A DNA stretch of 64,000 nucleotides from contig UBQX01000013.1 in assembly GCA_900467685.1 (NCBI GenBank), positions 93,415 through 157,414 of the forward strand. The letters run 5' to 3'. The first letter of the stretch is position 1, and each line of letters begins with the position of its first letter. Positions 17,484-26,120 of this stretch are shown piece by piece. The position numbers and the translations under genes were made by a program. The stretch is from Hyphomicrobiales bacterium (GTDB taxonomy: Bacteria; Pseudomonadota; Alphaproteobacteria; Rhizobiales; Rhizobiaceae). A model generated the notes under the pieces. The model had not been told where the DNA came from, made no database searches, and was given only the letters and a program-made list of their open reading frames with translations.

Positions 17484-17885
17484 CTAGCCTTTGACGAACC
17501 GGCCAACGTCACCCTTCGGGCAAAGCTCGATGATCGTTCCGCATCCCTCACCCTTTGTGATCCAGCCCCGATGAAGGGGCAGGTTTTCGGTCGGTTTCTG
17601 GTGGTAGGCCTTGATCCCGGCTTCGGCCAGCCGAGCGATTTCAGCCTCGAGGTCATCGACCTCAAGGGCGACGACGACATCGCCGTTCCTCAATTCGCTT
17701 TTGCCCGAAGCCTCCACCAGTTCGATAATTTCGCCGCCCTGCTTGGTGAAAAAGGCGAGGCGAAGGCCGAGTTCCGGCACCTCGCGGATCACCGGTTTAT
17801 CGTGGTCCAGAAGTTTGCGATAAAATGGGATTGCCTTGTCGAGGTCATCGACAAAAATCCCGACGTGATCCAGCTTTCCGGCCAT
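17484..17885 (-). CDS. VOC-family protein, methylmalonyl-CoA epimerase-like
   Basis: The 133-residue protein has two beta-alpha-beta-beta-beta modules of the vicinal-oxygen-chelate fold: LDHVGIFVDDLDKAIPFY at the start and ALEVDDLEAEIARL in the middle. The metal ligands expected of methylmalonyl-CoA epimerase (His in DHVGI, Glu in IIELVE and in TIIELCP) are visible. An epimerase of a 2-methyl-branched acyl-CoA would fit beside the racemase-like CoA transferase. The exact substrate is unproven; glyoxalase-type functions are an alternative. Confidence 0.75.
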   Translation of the reverse strand: MAGKLDHVGIFVDDLDKAIPFYRKLLDHDKPVIREVPELGLRLAFFTKQGGEIIELVEASGKSELRNGDVVVALEVDDLEAEIARLAEAGIKAYHQKPTENLPLHRGWITKGEGCGTIIELCPKGDVGRFVKG

Positions 17886-17904
17886 TCGGTCATCTCCTCC
17901 GCAA

Positions 17905-17922
17905 ATTTGAACGCTAGTTTAC
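17905..17922 (-). promoter_or_regulatory. putative regulon operator, site 7
   Basis: On the minus strand GTAAACTAGCGTTCAAAT has the GTAnnCTAG half intact, 20 bases before the VOC gene start. Confidence 0.5.
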
Positions 17923-17923
17923 T

Positions 17924-17941
17924 TTCATCTTGCGTACTTTA
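17924..17941 (+). promoter_or_regulatory. putative regulon operator, site 8
   Basis: TTCATCTTGCGTACTTTA carries CTTGCGTAC and is followed by TACAAT, a good -10, about 60 bases before the SDR gene at 18001. Sites 7 and 8 stand back to back between divergent genes. Confidence 0.5.
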
Positions 17942-18000
17942 CAATATGTCGGCATGAAGGTTCGCAGCGACTGCGGAAAGCGACATAGAGGAGGATGACT

Positions 18001-18789
18001 ATGAAACGCCTGGAAGGACGGAGCGGCATCATCACCGGCGGGGGAAGCGGAATCGGACGGGCAAGTGCTCAGCGTTATGCCGCGGAAGGCGCCAGTGTCA
18101 TGATCGTCGGGCGCAAGCGGGAGACGCTTGAGGAAACGGCGAGGATCGTCACGGAAGAAGGCGGCGCCTGCATCTGGCATGTCGCCGATGCCGGGGACGA
18201 AGCTGCGGTTCAGGCGGCAATCGACCGCTGTGTCGCCGAATTCGGCGGGCTCGACTTCTTCTTCGCCAATGCCGGCAATACCGATTCCGTCACGCCCTTT
18301 CTTGAGCAGACAACCAAGCAATGGGAGGAGATGTTTCGAGACAACGTCATCACGGCATTCGTGGCCTGCAAGCTCGCCGGTGGCTACATGGCCGAGCATG
18401 GCGGCGGCTCGATTATTCTCAATTCGTCCACCGGATCGCTGCGCGCGCGCGGCGGCACAGAAGCCTATGGCGCGGCGAAGGCTGGGGTCAATCATCTGAC
18501 GATGACGGCAGCCTGCGCCTTCGCCGGCCGGAATGTGCGCGTCAACGCCATACTCCCTGGTCTTACGGAAACCGGGCTGACCAAGCCGATGTTCGACTGG
18601 GCGCGCCAACACGGCAAGGAGGACAAGCTCGGCAGGCTGACGCCAATGCAGCGTCCGGGCCACGTCACCGACATGGCTGCCGTCGCCGCCTTTCTTGCCT
18701 CCGATGATGCGGCTTATGTCGACGGCCAGCTCATCGCCGTTGACGGAGGGATCTCGGCCACCCATCCGGCGGGAAAATTCGTCTACTAA
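18001..18789 (+). CDS. short-chain dehydrogenase/reductase
   Basis: The second ATG (18001) is chosen because GAGGAGG abuts the first one at 17995. The 262-residue protein has the classical SDR motifs: GGGSGIGRA near residue 16, NAGNTD near 90, catalytic Ser in SSTGS and YGAAK near 155. It uses NAD(P)H to oxidise or reduce an alcohol/ketone, likely a 3-hydroxyacyl-CoA/3-oxoacyl-CoA step here. The C-terminal DGGISATHP matches many acyl-CoA-pathway SDRs. Substrate is inferred from context only. Confidence 0.88.
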   Translation: MKRLEGRSGIITGGGSGIGRASAQRYAAEGASVMIVGRKRETLEETARIVTEEGGACIWHVADAGDEAAVQAAIDRCVAEFGGLDFFFANAGNTDSVTPFLEQTTKQWEEMFRDNVITAFVACKLAGGYMAEHGGGSIILNSSTGSLRARGGTEAYGAAKAGVNHLTMTAACAFAGRNVRVNAILPGLTETGLTKPMFDWARQHGKEDKLGRLTPMQRPGHVTDMAAVAAFLASDDAAYVDGQLIAVDGGISATHPAGKFVY

Positions 18790-18844
18790 TCTCACCTGTC
18801 ATGCATTCCACTTGACAGCGGGAAATTTGGTGTGTCTTTTTACC

Positions 18845-18862
18845 GTACTCTAGCTTACTACT
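18845..18862 (+). promoter_or_regulatory. putative regulon operator, site 9
   Basis: GTACTCTAGCTTACTACT fits GTAnnCTAGnnTAC exactly and lies 65 bases before the AliA-like gene. Confidence 0.65.
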
Positions 18863-18926
18863 ATGAGGGCATGGCTGCCGGGAGGATTTGGCGGCTCTGC
18901 AATGAAAGCCACGGATGGAGGTGACC

Positions 18927-20564
18927 ATGGCGAGCGATTTCGATTTTGCGGCCCACGCCAGCGCCATGCGCCAGCAGGGCTGGTGGCAGGACAAGACCCT
19001 CGACGACCTCCTGGAAGCCGCCATCGCTCGCGATCCCGACAAAAAGGCGATCATCGCCTATCGGAAAGACAACGGGTTCGACAGGCCGCTCAAGATCATG
19101 ACCTATGCGGCGCTGGGCGAGGCGGTCGCCAAGGCCGCCGGCGCGTTTCGTGCGATGGGGATCGGCCGCGGCGACGTGGTCGCGATCATGCTTCCCAACT
19201 GGTGGGAATTCGTCGTTTCGGCGCTTGCACTGGGGCGGATCGGAGCTGTTCCCAATCCGTTGATGCATATCTTCCGCGAGCGGGAACTGCGCTTCATGCT
19301 CGGCTTTGCCGACACCAAGGCGATCATCATACCCAGGCTGTTTCGTGGCCACGATTTCGAAGCCATGCTTGACGGACTGAAGCCGGACTTGCCGAAGCTC
19401 GACCACATCATCGTCGTTGACGGCGCTCCGAACCGTTCCTTCGAAAATCTCGTCATGAATTCTGCGGCCGCGCCCGTGAGTGCCTCTGAGGGCACGCCCC
19501 CGGCAACCGACGAAATGGCGGTGCTGATGTACACATCCGGCACCACCGGCGAGCCGAAGGGCGTCATGCATTGTTTCAATACGCTGATTGCGTGCACCGA
19601 CGCCTTGGGCAAGCGTTTCAAGCTCACATATGACGACGTGCATTTTGGCTCGACGCCCTTCGGGCACATGACCGGCTATGCAGCTGTCATGATCCAGGCG
19701 CTCTACTATGGCGGGACGATGGTGCTCGTCGACATCTGGGAGCCGGCGGCCTGCGTGCCGGCCATGGTGCGCGAAGGCGTCACGCATATGGCGGCGGCGA
19801 CGCCTTTCCTCGCCGATATCTGCAACGCCGTCTCGGACGGCGCCGAGGCGCCAAAACTCACGACATTCCTTTGCGGCGGCGCGCAAATTCCGCCGGTCGT
19901 CATCGAAAATGCAAAGCAAAAGCTCAATCTCGATGTCAGTTCGCTATGGGGCATGACCGAAAGCTTGGCCGGCTCCCTGACCGAGCCTGAACGGGCGGCG
20001 GAAAAATCCGCGACAACAGACGGGCGCGCGGTGGACGGCGTGGAAATCCTGATTGCCGACGAGAATCTCAACCCGATGGCCACAGGTGATACCGGGCGTC
20101 TCTATTTCCGCGGTTCCCAGCAGTTCATCGGCTATTACAAGAGGCCCGGTCTCGACGGGCGCGGCGCGGAAGGCTGGTTCGATACCGGCGACCTCGCCTA
20201 TATGGACAAGGATGGCTACATCCGCATCGATGGCCGCACGAAAGATATTGTCATTCGCGGCGGCGAGAACATTCCGGTCGTCGAAATCGAATCCATTCTC
20301 TACCGCCATCCAAACGTCACCGATGCAGCGATCGTTGGTTATCCCGACAGCCGTATGGGCGAGCGCGGATGCGCATTCGTCGTTCTGAAGGAAGGCTGCA
20401 GCCTGACGATGGACGATCTGCGTGAATGGATGACGAAAAGCGGTGCGGCCAAGCAATACTGGCCGGAGGCATTGGAAGTCATTGACCGGATGCCCCGTAC
20501 CGCATCGGGCAAGATCCAGAAATTCCTGCTCAAGGATCAGGCGTTGAAACATGTCGAGGCATAA
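18927..20564 (+). CDS. AMP-forming acyl-CoA ligase, cyclohexanecarboxylate-CoA ligase (AliA)-like
   Basis: The start follows GGAGGTGACC. The 545-residue protein has TSGTTGEPKG near residue 200, GMTES near 350, the hinge DGRTKDIVIRGGENI near 440 and catalytic Lys in TASGKIQKF near 530. N-terminal and central segments (LPNWWEFVVSALALGRIGAV) recall AliA-type cyclohexanecarboxylate-CoA ligases and related short-chain ligases. It is the first gene of a five-gene plus-strand unit with an acyl-CoA dehydrogenase, APH-type kinase, nitroreductase and SDR. It would activate the acid imported by the Liv-type transporter. The AliA assignment is by resemblance; other substrates are possible. Confidence 0.82.
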   Translation: MASDFDFAAHASAMRQQGWWQDKTLDDLLEAAIARDPDKKAIIAYRKDNGFDRPLKIMTYAALGEAVAKAAGAFRAMGIGRGDVVAIMLPNWWEFVVSALALGRIGAVPNPLMHIFRERELRFMLGFADTKAIIIPRLFRGHDFEAMLDGLKPDLPKLDHIIVVDGAPNRSFENLVMNSAAAPVSASEGTPPATDEMAVLMYTSGTTGEPKGVMHCFNTLIACTDALGKRFKLTYDDVHFGSTPFGHMTGYAAVMIQALYYGGTMVLVDIWEPAACVPAMVREGVTHMAAATPFLADICNAVSDGAEAPKLTTFLCGGAQIPPVVIENAKQKLNLDVSSLWGMTESLAGSLTEPERAAEKSATTDGRAVDGVEILIADENLNPMATGDTGRLYFRGSQQFIGYYKRPGLDGRGAEGWFDTGDLAYMDKDGYIRIDGRTKDIVIRGGENIPVVEIESILYRHPNVTDAAIVGYPDSRMGERGCAFVVLKEGCSLTMDDLREWMTKSGAAKQYWPEALEVIDRMPRTASGKIQKFLLKDQALKHVEA

Positions 20565-20610
20565 ACCCCGACATCCGTCATGAGCTATCGCCGCATCAAG
20601 GAAAGATAAG

Positions 20611-21855
20611 ATGGACTTTGATCTGCCGTCCGCGATTACCAGCAAACTTGCAGAGCTCGACGCCTTCATTGAAGCCGAGATCAAGCCGCTTGAACGCGAG
20701 AACATTCAATTCTTCGACCACCGGCGTGAATGGGCGCGCACCGATTGGGAACATGACGGCCGGCCATCGGATGCCTGGCGCGCCGTGATATCCGAAATGG
20801 AGCGGCGGGCCGACAAGGCGGGCCACCTGCGGCTTTGCCTGCCGGAAAGCTGTGGTGGCAAGGCAGCCGGAAACCTGATGAACGCGGCCATCCGCGAACA
20901 TCTGGCGGCGAAGGGGCTCGGTCTGCACAACGACCTTCAGGACGAGTCGTCGATCGTTGGAAATTTCCCGATCGTGCCGGCAATTGCGCGCTATGGCACA
21001 GAAGAGCAGAAAGTCTATGTCGAAGGGATCATCAGCGGAAAGCGGCATTTGAGCTTTGCCCTTACCGAACCCAATCACGGGTCTGATGCGACCTGGCTTG
21101 AGACACGCGCCGTCAGGGACGGCGACGATTGGGTCATCAACGGCCGCAAACGCTGGAACTCGCAGGTCGGCCGCGCCGAAGCCAATCTCGTCTTTGCCCG
21201 CACGAGCGGTCGGGACGGAGAGGCAAAGGGCATTACGGCTTTCGTCGTGCCGACGAACACGCCCGGGCACACGATCGTGATGAACCACTGGACCTTCAAC
21301 ATGCCGACAGACCATTCGGAAGTGGAACTGAAGGACGTGCGCGTGCCCAATTCGGCCATTCTCCACAAGGAGGGGGAAGGCCTGAAGATTGCAATGATGT
21401 TCATCCATGAAAACCGCATCAGACAAGCGGCAGGCAGCGCCGGCGCGGCACGCTACTGCATTACCGAAGCGGTGAAATACGCGCGGCAACGCGTTCTCTT
21501 CGGCGAGCCGCTTGCAAAGCGGCAGGCCATTCAGTTCCCGCTTGCCGAGCTTCATGCCGAATGCGAACTCGTGCGCAACTATATTTTCCGGACCGCCTGG
21601 AAAATGGACAAGGCCGACCCCGCGGAGTTTAGCGACGAAGTCTCGATCTGCAATTTCAAGGCCAACGACCTGGTTTGCAGGGCAGCCGATTTCGCGATGC
21701 AGGTCCACGGTGGCATGGGCTATTCCCGTCATATGCCTTTCGAACACATTTATCGCCACCACCGGCGCTACAAGATCACCGAAGGCTCCGAGGAGGTGCA
21801 AAAGCGCCGCATCGCTCACACGCTCTTTTCCTTCGGACGCGGCGAGTCATCATGA
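20611..21855 (+). CDS. acyl-CoA dehydrogenase, ACAD10/11-like
   Basis: The 414-residue protein has the three-domain acyl-CoA dehydrogenase fold, with ALTEPNHGSDATW near residue 155 and, at the end, YKITEGSEEVQKRRIA, so the catalytic Glu before GS is present. The N-terminal helix bundle is longer than usual, with the FFDHRREW type of insertion found in proteins related to human ACAD10/ACAD11. Its stop overlaps the start of an APH-type kinase gene (ATGA). In ACAD10/11 and in the bacterial levulinate pathway a kinase phosphorylates a 4-hydroxyacyl-CoA before dehydrogenase-linked elimination. The tight pairing here suggests the same chemistry. Confidence 0.87.
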   Translation: MDFDLPSAITSKLAELDAFIEAEIKPLERENIQFFDHRREWARTDWEHDGRPSDAWRAVISEMERRADKAGHLRLCLPESCGGKAAGNLMNAAIREHLAAKGLGLHNDLQDESSIVGNFPIVPAIARYGTEEQKVYVEGIISGKRHLSFALTEPNHGSDATWLETRAVRDGDDWVINGRKRWNSQVGRAEANLVFARTSGRDGEAKGITAFVVPTNTPGHTIVMNHWTFNMPTDHSEVELKDVRVPNSAILHKEGEGLKIAMMFIHENRIRQAAGSAGAARYCITEAVKYARQRVLFGEPLAKRQAIQFPLAELHAECELVRNYIFRTAWKMDKADPAEFSDEVSICNFKANDLVCRAADFAMQVHGGMGYSRHMPFEHIYRHHRRYKITEGSEEVQKRRIAHTLFSFGRGESS

Positions 21856-22904
21856 ATTCCGTGGCCAAACCCTCCAGCCAGGGCGCGGATTTCGAACCCC
21901 AACGCCTGCGGGATTTCCTGACCGGCTTCCTGGGACGAAAGGTCGATGCCCTGTCGACCCGCCCGACCGAGGGCGGCATGTCGAACCCGACCTATTTTGT
22001 CGAGGCTGACGGATGGCGCGCCGTTCTTCGCAAGCAGCCAGGCATGAAACTCGCGCGTTCGGCGCATGCGATAGACCGTGAATTCAGGGTTCTCAAAGCG
22101 TTGCGAGACACCGACATTCCGGTTCCGGAAGCCTTTCACTACCACGACGACGCCGGCATTCTCGGGACGCCCTTCTACCTCATGGAATGGCTCGAAGGCC
22201 GCGTTTTCACCGAATATGCCGCACCCGGGCTTGCGGCGGCGGATCGGACGCTTCTCTACAATTCGATGTGCGAGACCATGGCGAGAATCCACCGGCTCGA
22301 TTTCCGCGCCGTCGGCCTTGGTGACTACGGCCGCGAAGGCAACTATTTCGAGCGGCAAATCGGCCGCTGGTCTCAGCTCTGGTCGCAATACAGAAAGGGC
22401 GATGACGACAACCCCGACCTCGACCAGATGTTGACATGGCTGGAAAGCCGCATTCCGCAAAGCGATCTCCTCGCGCTTTGCCACGGGGACCTGCGCATCG
22501 GCAATGTCATTTTCCACCCGACCGAACCACGTGTGATCGGTGTTCTGGACTGGGAGTTGTCGACGCTCGGCCATCCTCTGGTGGACGTCGCTTTCAATAC
22601 GCAGGCGTGGAACATGTCGCCGGACGAAAATGGCGGACTGCTGGGCCATGATCTGAAGGCGATGGGCATACCGACGGAAGAAGATTATCTCCGGCACTAT
22701 TATGCCCATGCAGGCAGCACAGAAGAAATGACGGATTTCCATCGCGTCTTTGCCATGTTCCGCGGCGCCGTTGGCAGCGCGGGGGTCGCGGTGCGCGGCG
22801 AACAGGGCAACAGCACATTGCCCGATTCCGCGCGTATCGGGCAGTTCCTTGCCAAGGCCTATTCAAAGCGCGGGATCGAAATTGCCGGGCGAAGCGGCCT
22901 GTAG
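21852..22904 (+). CDS. APH-family phosphotransferase (LvaA/ACAD10-11 kinase-like)
   Basis: Start at 21852 overlaps the dehydrogenase stop by four bases. The 350-residue protein has aminoglycoside-phosphotransferase kinase motifs: the catalytic loop CHGDLRIGNVIFHP near residue 215 (HxDxxxxN) and the metal-binding DWELSTLG near 235. It also has an early GGMSNPTYFV nucleotide loop. Proteins of this kind beside acyl-CoA dehydrogenases phosphorylate hydroxyacyl-CoAs, as LvaA does with 4-hydroxyvaleryl-CoA; antibiotic resistance is unlikely. The specific hydroxyacyl substrate is unknown. Confidence 0.85.
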   Translation: MNSVAKPSSQGADFEPQRLRDFLTGFLGRKVDALSTRPTEGGMSNPTYFVEADGWRAVLRKQPGMKLARSAHAIDREFRVLKALRDTDIPVPEAFHYHDDAGILGTPFYLMEWLEGRVFTEYAAPGLAAADRTLLYNSMCETMARIHRLDFRAVGLGDYGREGNYFERQIGRWSQLWSQYRKGDDDNPDLDQMLTWLESRIPQSDLLALCHGDLRIGNVIFHPTEPRVIGVLDWELSTLGHPLVDVAFNTQAWNMSPDENGGLLGHDLKAMGIPTEEDYLRHYYAHAGSTEEMTDFHRVFAMFRGAVGSAGVAVRGEQGNSTLPDSARIGQFLAKAYSKRGIEIAGRSGL

Positions 22905-22923
22905 CTCACGAGGAGGCCCTGAC

Positions 22924-23586
22924 TTGATCTTGGACGATATACTTGCGAGGCGACGATCCGTTCGGGGTTATCTGCCAAAGGAAGTTCCCGAAGCCACTCT
23001 GCGTGAGGTCTTTTCTCTGGCCCAGGCCGCTCCGTCGAACTGCAACATTCAACCCTGGATCTGCCATGTCGTTTCGGGCGAAAACCTCCAGGCGCTGGCC
23101 CATAAGCTGGTGGAGGCTTCCGAGGCCGGGATCGCGCCTGATCCGGATTTCAGGGCCGATAGAAAATTTCCAGGCGTATACCGCGACCGCCAGGTGGATG
23201 CCGCCGTGCAGCTTTACGGCGCGATGGGCATAGAGCGCAATGATCGGCCGCGACGCGACTGGGCTTACCGCCGCAATCTGGAATTTTTCGGCGCCCCGCA
23301 CGCCGTCTTCGTCTTCATGCATGGTGAGTTCGAGGAACGCGAAGCCGTCGATCTGGGCATCTATGCACAAACGCTGATGCTCGTCATGACATCGCGGGGC
23401 ATATCATCCTGTGCGCAGGGCGCGCTCAGCCTTTATCCGACGATCGTCCGCGACCATCTTGGTCTTGATCCCTCAAACCGGCTGATCTTCGGCATATCCT
23501 TCGGCTATGAGGACGAGGAGGTTCCCGCAAACAAGGCGCGGGTCGGCCGCGAGACCATCGACAACGCCATCGTCTTTCACCGTTAA
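22924..23586 (+). CDS. nitroreductase-family flavoprotein
   Basis: TTG at 22924 is taken as start because GGAGG lies 8 bases upstream and homology begins with LDDILARRRSVRGY; no in-frame ATG fits. The 220-residue protein has the FMN-binding RRSVRGY motif, AAPSNCNIQPW near residue 40, and GISFGYED near the C-terminus. The family uses FMN and NAD(P)H to reduce nitro groups, quinones or conjugated double bonds, and some act as dehydrogenases. In this operon a role in reducing or oxidising a ring intermediate is possible but not shown. Confidence 0.85.
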   Translation: MILDDILARRRSVRGYLPKEVPEATLREVFSLAQAAPSNCNIQPWICHVVSGENLQALAHKLVEASEAGIAPDPDFRADRKFPGVYRDRQVDAAVQLYGAMGIERNDRPRRDWAYRRNLEFFGAPHAVFVFMHGEFEEREAVDLGIYAQTLMLVMTSRGISSCAQGALSLYPTIVRDHLGLDPSNRLIFGISFGYEDEEVPANKARVGRETIDNAIVFHR

Positions 23587-23618
23587 CCATGGCGCGCGGC
23601 GTCAGTTGGAGATAGATC

Positions 23619-24428
23619 ATGCATGAACAATTGAGCGGCAAGATTGCCATCGTCACCGGCGCTGCCCGCGGGCTCGGGAGGGCTTACGCATTGCGTCTGG
23701 CCCAACTTGGCGCGGATGTGGTGATTGCCGACCTCAACCTTCAGGGCGCTGCCAGGATCGGCGAAGCACTGACGGCGGAAAGCGTGATGGCGGAAGTCGA
23801 GGCATTAGGACGCCGCTCGATCGGCATCGAAGCCGATCTCAAAGACCCCGCATCGGCAACGCGGCTCGTCGCCGAGACACTCGAAACCTTTGGCAGGCTT
23901 GATATTCTCGTCAACAATGCCGGTGTCGCCGTTGCCCGCGGTTCGGGTACATTTGCCAGTGATACGACCCCGGAAGCCTTCGACTACCTGATCGGCGCCA
24001 ATCTGAAATCGGCGCATTTGTGCTGCGCCGCTGCCGCGCCGGTGATGAAGGACCAGCGTAGCGGGGTCATCGTCAACATCTCCTCACAGACCGGCATATC
24101 GCTGCTGGAGGGCGGCAATCTCGCCGTTTACGGCGCGGCAAAGGCCGGTGTCGCCTATCTCACGCGCACGCTCGCCGCCGAACTCGGCCCCTTCGGCGTG
24201 AGGGTCAACGCAATTGCGCCGGGCATCGTCGAGACCGAGCGGCTGAAGCGACTGGACCCGGCAATGGGCGTTGGGACGGACAAACAGCTTCAGGCGATCG
24301 CACTCAGGCGTTTTGCCACCACGGATGATCTTGCGAATGTGCTGGAATTTCTGGCCACCGATCTTTCGTCCTATGTAACCGGCCAGATCATCTCGACCTG
24401 TGGCGGCGCCGTTCTTCACCCGCATTGA
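23619..24428 (+). CDS. short-chain dehydrogenase/reductase
   Basis: The 269-residue SDR has TGAARGLGRA near residue 13, NNAGVAV near 100, SSQTG and YGAAK near 170. It ends the plus-strand operon that starts with the AliA-like ligase. Resemblance is to 3-oxoacyl-[ACP]/CoA reductases and ring-hydroxy dehydrogenases. A likely task is oxidation of a hydroxyacyl-CoA. The segment between residues 45 and 60 (EALTAESVMAEVEALGR) is slightly longer than usual. Convergent with the next operon after only about 50 bases. Confidence 0.87.
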   Translation: MHEQLSGKIAIVTGAARGLGRAYALRLAQLGADVVIADLNLQGAARIGEALTAESVMAEVEALGRRSIGIEADLKDPASATRLVAETLETFGRLDILVNNAGVAVARGSGTFASDTTPEAFDYLIGANLKSAHLCCAAAAPVMKDQRSGVIVNISSQTGISLLEGGNLAVYGAAKAGVAYLTRTLAAELGPFGVRVNAIAPGIVETERLKRLDPAMGVGTDKQLQAIALRRFATTDDLANVLEFLATDLSSYVTGQIISTCGGAVLHPH

Positions 24429-24457
24429 GGTCTGCATTGAGGCCCGCGTTGAGGCAA
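24422..24457. repeat. three imperfect 12-bp tandem repeats
   Basis: GCATTGAGGTCT, GCATTGAGGCCC and GCGTTGAGGCAA follow one another, beginning at the SDR stop codon. They fill most of the gap between the convergent operons. Confidence 0.7.
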
Positions 24458-24480
24458 GACGGAAAGGCCAATTCCCGGCT

Positions 24481-25251
24481 TTATATTCCGTAGAACTTTG
24501 CCGGTCGCTTTTCGATGAACGCCTGCATGCCCTCTTTCTGGTCATGCGTGCCAAAAAGACTGTGAAACAGCCGGCGCTCAAACAGCAGTCCTTCCTTGAG
24601 CGAGCCTTCCTCGGCCCGCGAAACCGCCTCCCGGACAAGCCGCGCGGCCGGACGCGAATAGGATGCAATCTCCGCAGCCGCTTCCATCGCGGTCGACAGG
24701 ACCTTGTCGTCGGGCACAACCCGGGCGACAAGCCCGGCAGAAAGCGCCTCGGCCGCTCCCATCATTCGGCCGGTCAGGTGCATGTCCATGGCTTTCGCGC
24801 GTCCGATGAGCTTCGTCATGCGCTGGGTGCCACCGATGCCGGCGATGACTCCAAGCTTGATTTCCGGCTGCCCGAAGCGAGCGCCCTCCCCCGCTATGGC
24901 GAAGTCGCACATCATCATGAGCTCGCATCCGCCGCCAAGCGCATAGCCGTTGACGGCTGCGATTTTCGGCGTCCGCGCCGCGGCAAAGCGCTCCCACTCT
25001 CCGAAATAATCGAGCTCGGACATCTGCGCCGCGCTCATCCCGGCCATTTCGGCGATGTCGGCGCCGGCGGCAAAGGCGCGTTCGGAGCCCGTGAGCACCA
25101 AGCATCCGACCGAACTGTCGCGATCGAGGGCTTCGGTGGCCTCGATCAGTTCGGCGGCCAAGGCAATGTTCAATGCATTGAGCTGCTTTGGCCTGTTAAG
25201 GCGGATGAGCGCCACACGCCCTTCACGCTGGATATCGACAAGCTCTCCCAT
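24481..25251 (-). CDS. enoyl-CoA hydratase
   Basis: The ATG at 25251 overlaps the mmsB stop (TGATG). The 256-residue crotonase has FAAGADIAEMA as oxyanion-hole segment, GGGCELMMMCD with the first catalytic Glu, and FGQPEIKLGVIAGIGGT with the second. It is therefore a classical hydratase adding water to a 2-enoyl-CoA. In a valine-type pathway it would convert methacrylyl-CoA to 3-hydroxyisobutyryl-CoA, matching the three genes upstream (acyl-CoA dehydrogenase, HIBCH, MmsB). Confidence 0.9.
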   Translation of the reverse strand: MGELVDIQREGRVALIRLNRPKQLNALNIALAAELIEATEALDRDSSVGCLVLTGSERAFAAGADIAEMAGMSAAQMSELDYFGEWERFAAARTPKIAAVNGYALGGGCELMMMCDFAIAGEGARFGQPEIKLGVIAGIGGTQRMTKLIGRAKAMDMHLTGRMMGAAEALSAGLVARVVPDDKVLSTAMEAAAEIASYSRPAARLVREAVSRAEEGSLKEGLLFERRLFHSLFGTHDQKEGMQAFIEKRPAKFYGI

Positions 25252-26120
25252 CACGCCCGGCTCCGCTTTTCAAAGCGTGGCAACATGGCAGAGAAATCGC
25301 GTCCGCGCCCGTCCTCGGTTTCCACGAAGCGCTGATAGAGTTCCTGGGCGAGTTGTCCCATTGGTGTATCTGCATTCGCAGCCGTGGCCGCCATCTGGCT
25401 CAAATTCAGATCCTTGAGCATCAGCTCTGCGGCAAACCCCGGCTTGTATCCATTGTCGGCCGGCGATTTGGGACCGACGCCCGGCGCCGGGCAATAGGCG
25501 TTCATGGACCAGGAATAGCCCGAGGAGGTGGAGACCACGTCGAACATCTTCTGCCGGTCAAGGCCGAGCTTGTCGGCCAGTGCAAAGGCCTCGCACGTTG
25601 CGATCATAGTCACCCCCAGGATCATGTTGTTGCAGATCTTGGCAGCCTGACCATTTCCCGACGGGCCACACAGAACCGCCTTCTGGCCCATGATGTCAAA
25701 GAGCGGTTTGACCGTTTCGAATGCGTCTTCGTCGCCGCCTGCCATGAAGGTGAGCGTACCGGCCTGGGCACCGCCGATGCCGCCGGAAACGGGCGCATCG
25801 AGAGCCTTGAGACCAGCGGCATGCGCCTGCTCGGCCACGGCACGGGCGCTGTCGACATCGACTGTCGAGCAATCGAGAAAAATGGCGCCCTTTGGCAATA
25901 CGGGGATGATTTCCGCGGCAACCTTGCGAAGGATTTCGCCATTCGGCAACATTGTGATCGCCACGTCGGCGTTTGCGCAGGCCTCGGCGGCCGTTGACGC
26001 CATTTTCACGCCCCCAGGCTTTGCCATGACATCAAATCCGGTTACGTCGTGTCCGGCGGCAATCAGGTTCGTCGCCATCGGCGCACCCATGTTGCCAAGC
26101 CCTATGAATGCTATTCTCAT
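25251..26120 (-). CDS. mmsB: 3-hydroxyisobutyrate dehydrogenase
   Basis: The start at 26120 follows AAGGAGG; it overlaps the HIBCH-like gene by four bases. The 289-residue protein has the N-terminal NAD-binding GLGNMGAP, the substrate-binding DAPVSGGIGGAQAGTL near residue 120, and the catalytic Lys in GNGQAAKICNN near 170, all signatures of 3-hydroxyisobutyrate dehydrogenase. It oxidises 3-hydroxyisobutyrate to methylmalonate semialdehyde. The usual partner mmsA (semialdehyde dehydrogenase) is not in the window. Confidence 0.9.
   Translation of the reverse strand: MRIAFIGLGNMGAPMATNLIAAGHDVTGFDVMAKPGGVKMASTAAEACANADVAITMLPNGEILRKVAAEIIPVLPKGAIFLDCSTVDVDSARAVAEQAHAAGLKALDAPVSGGIGGAQAGTLTFMAGGDEDAFETVKPLFDIMGQKAVLCGPSGNGQAAKICNNMILGVTMIATCEAFALADKLGLDRQKMFDVVSTSSGYSWSMNAYCPAPGVGPKSPADNGYKPGFAAELMLKDLNLSQMAATAANADTPMGQLAQELYQRFVETEDGRGRDFSAMLPRFEKRSRA

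Noticed and set aside
21852..22904. APH-type gene as aminoglycoside resistance
   Set aside because: It overlaps an acyl-CoA dehydrogenase gene in a catabolic operon and resembles kinases acting on hydroxyacyl-CoAs.
24422..24457. Tandem 12-bp repeats as a regulatory iteron set
   Set aside because: Only three imperfect units between the ends of convergent operons, far from any replication or promoter element.
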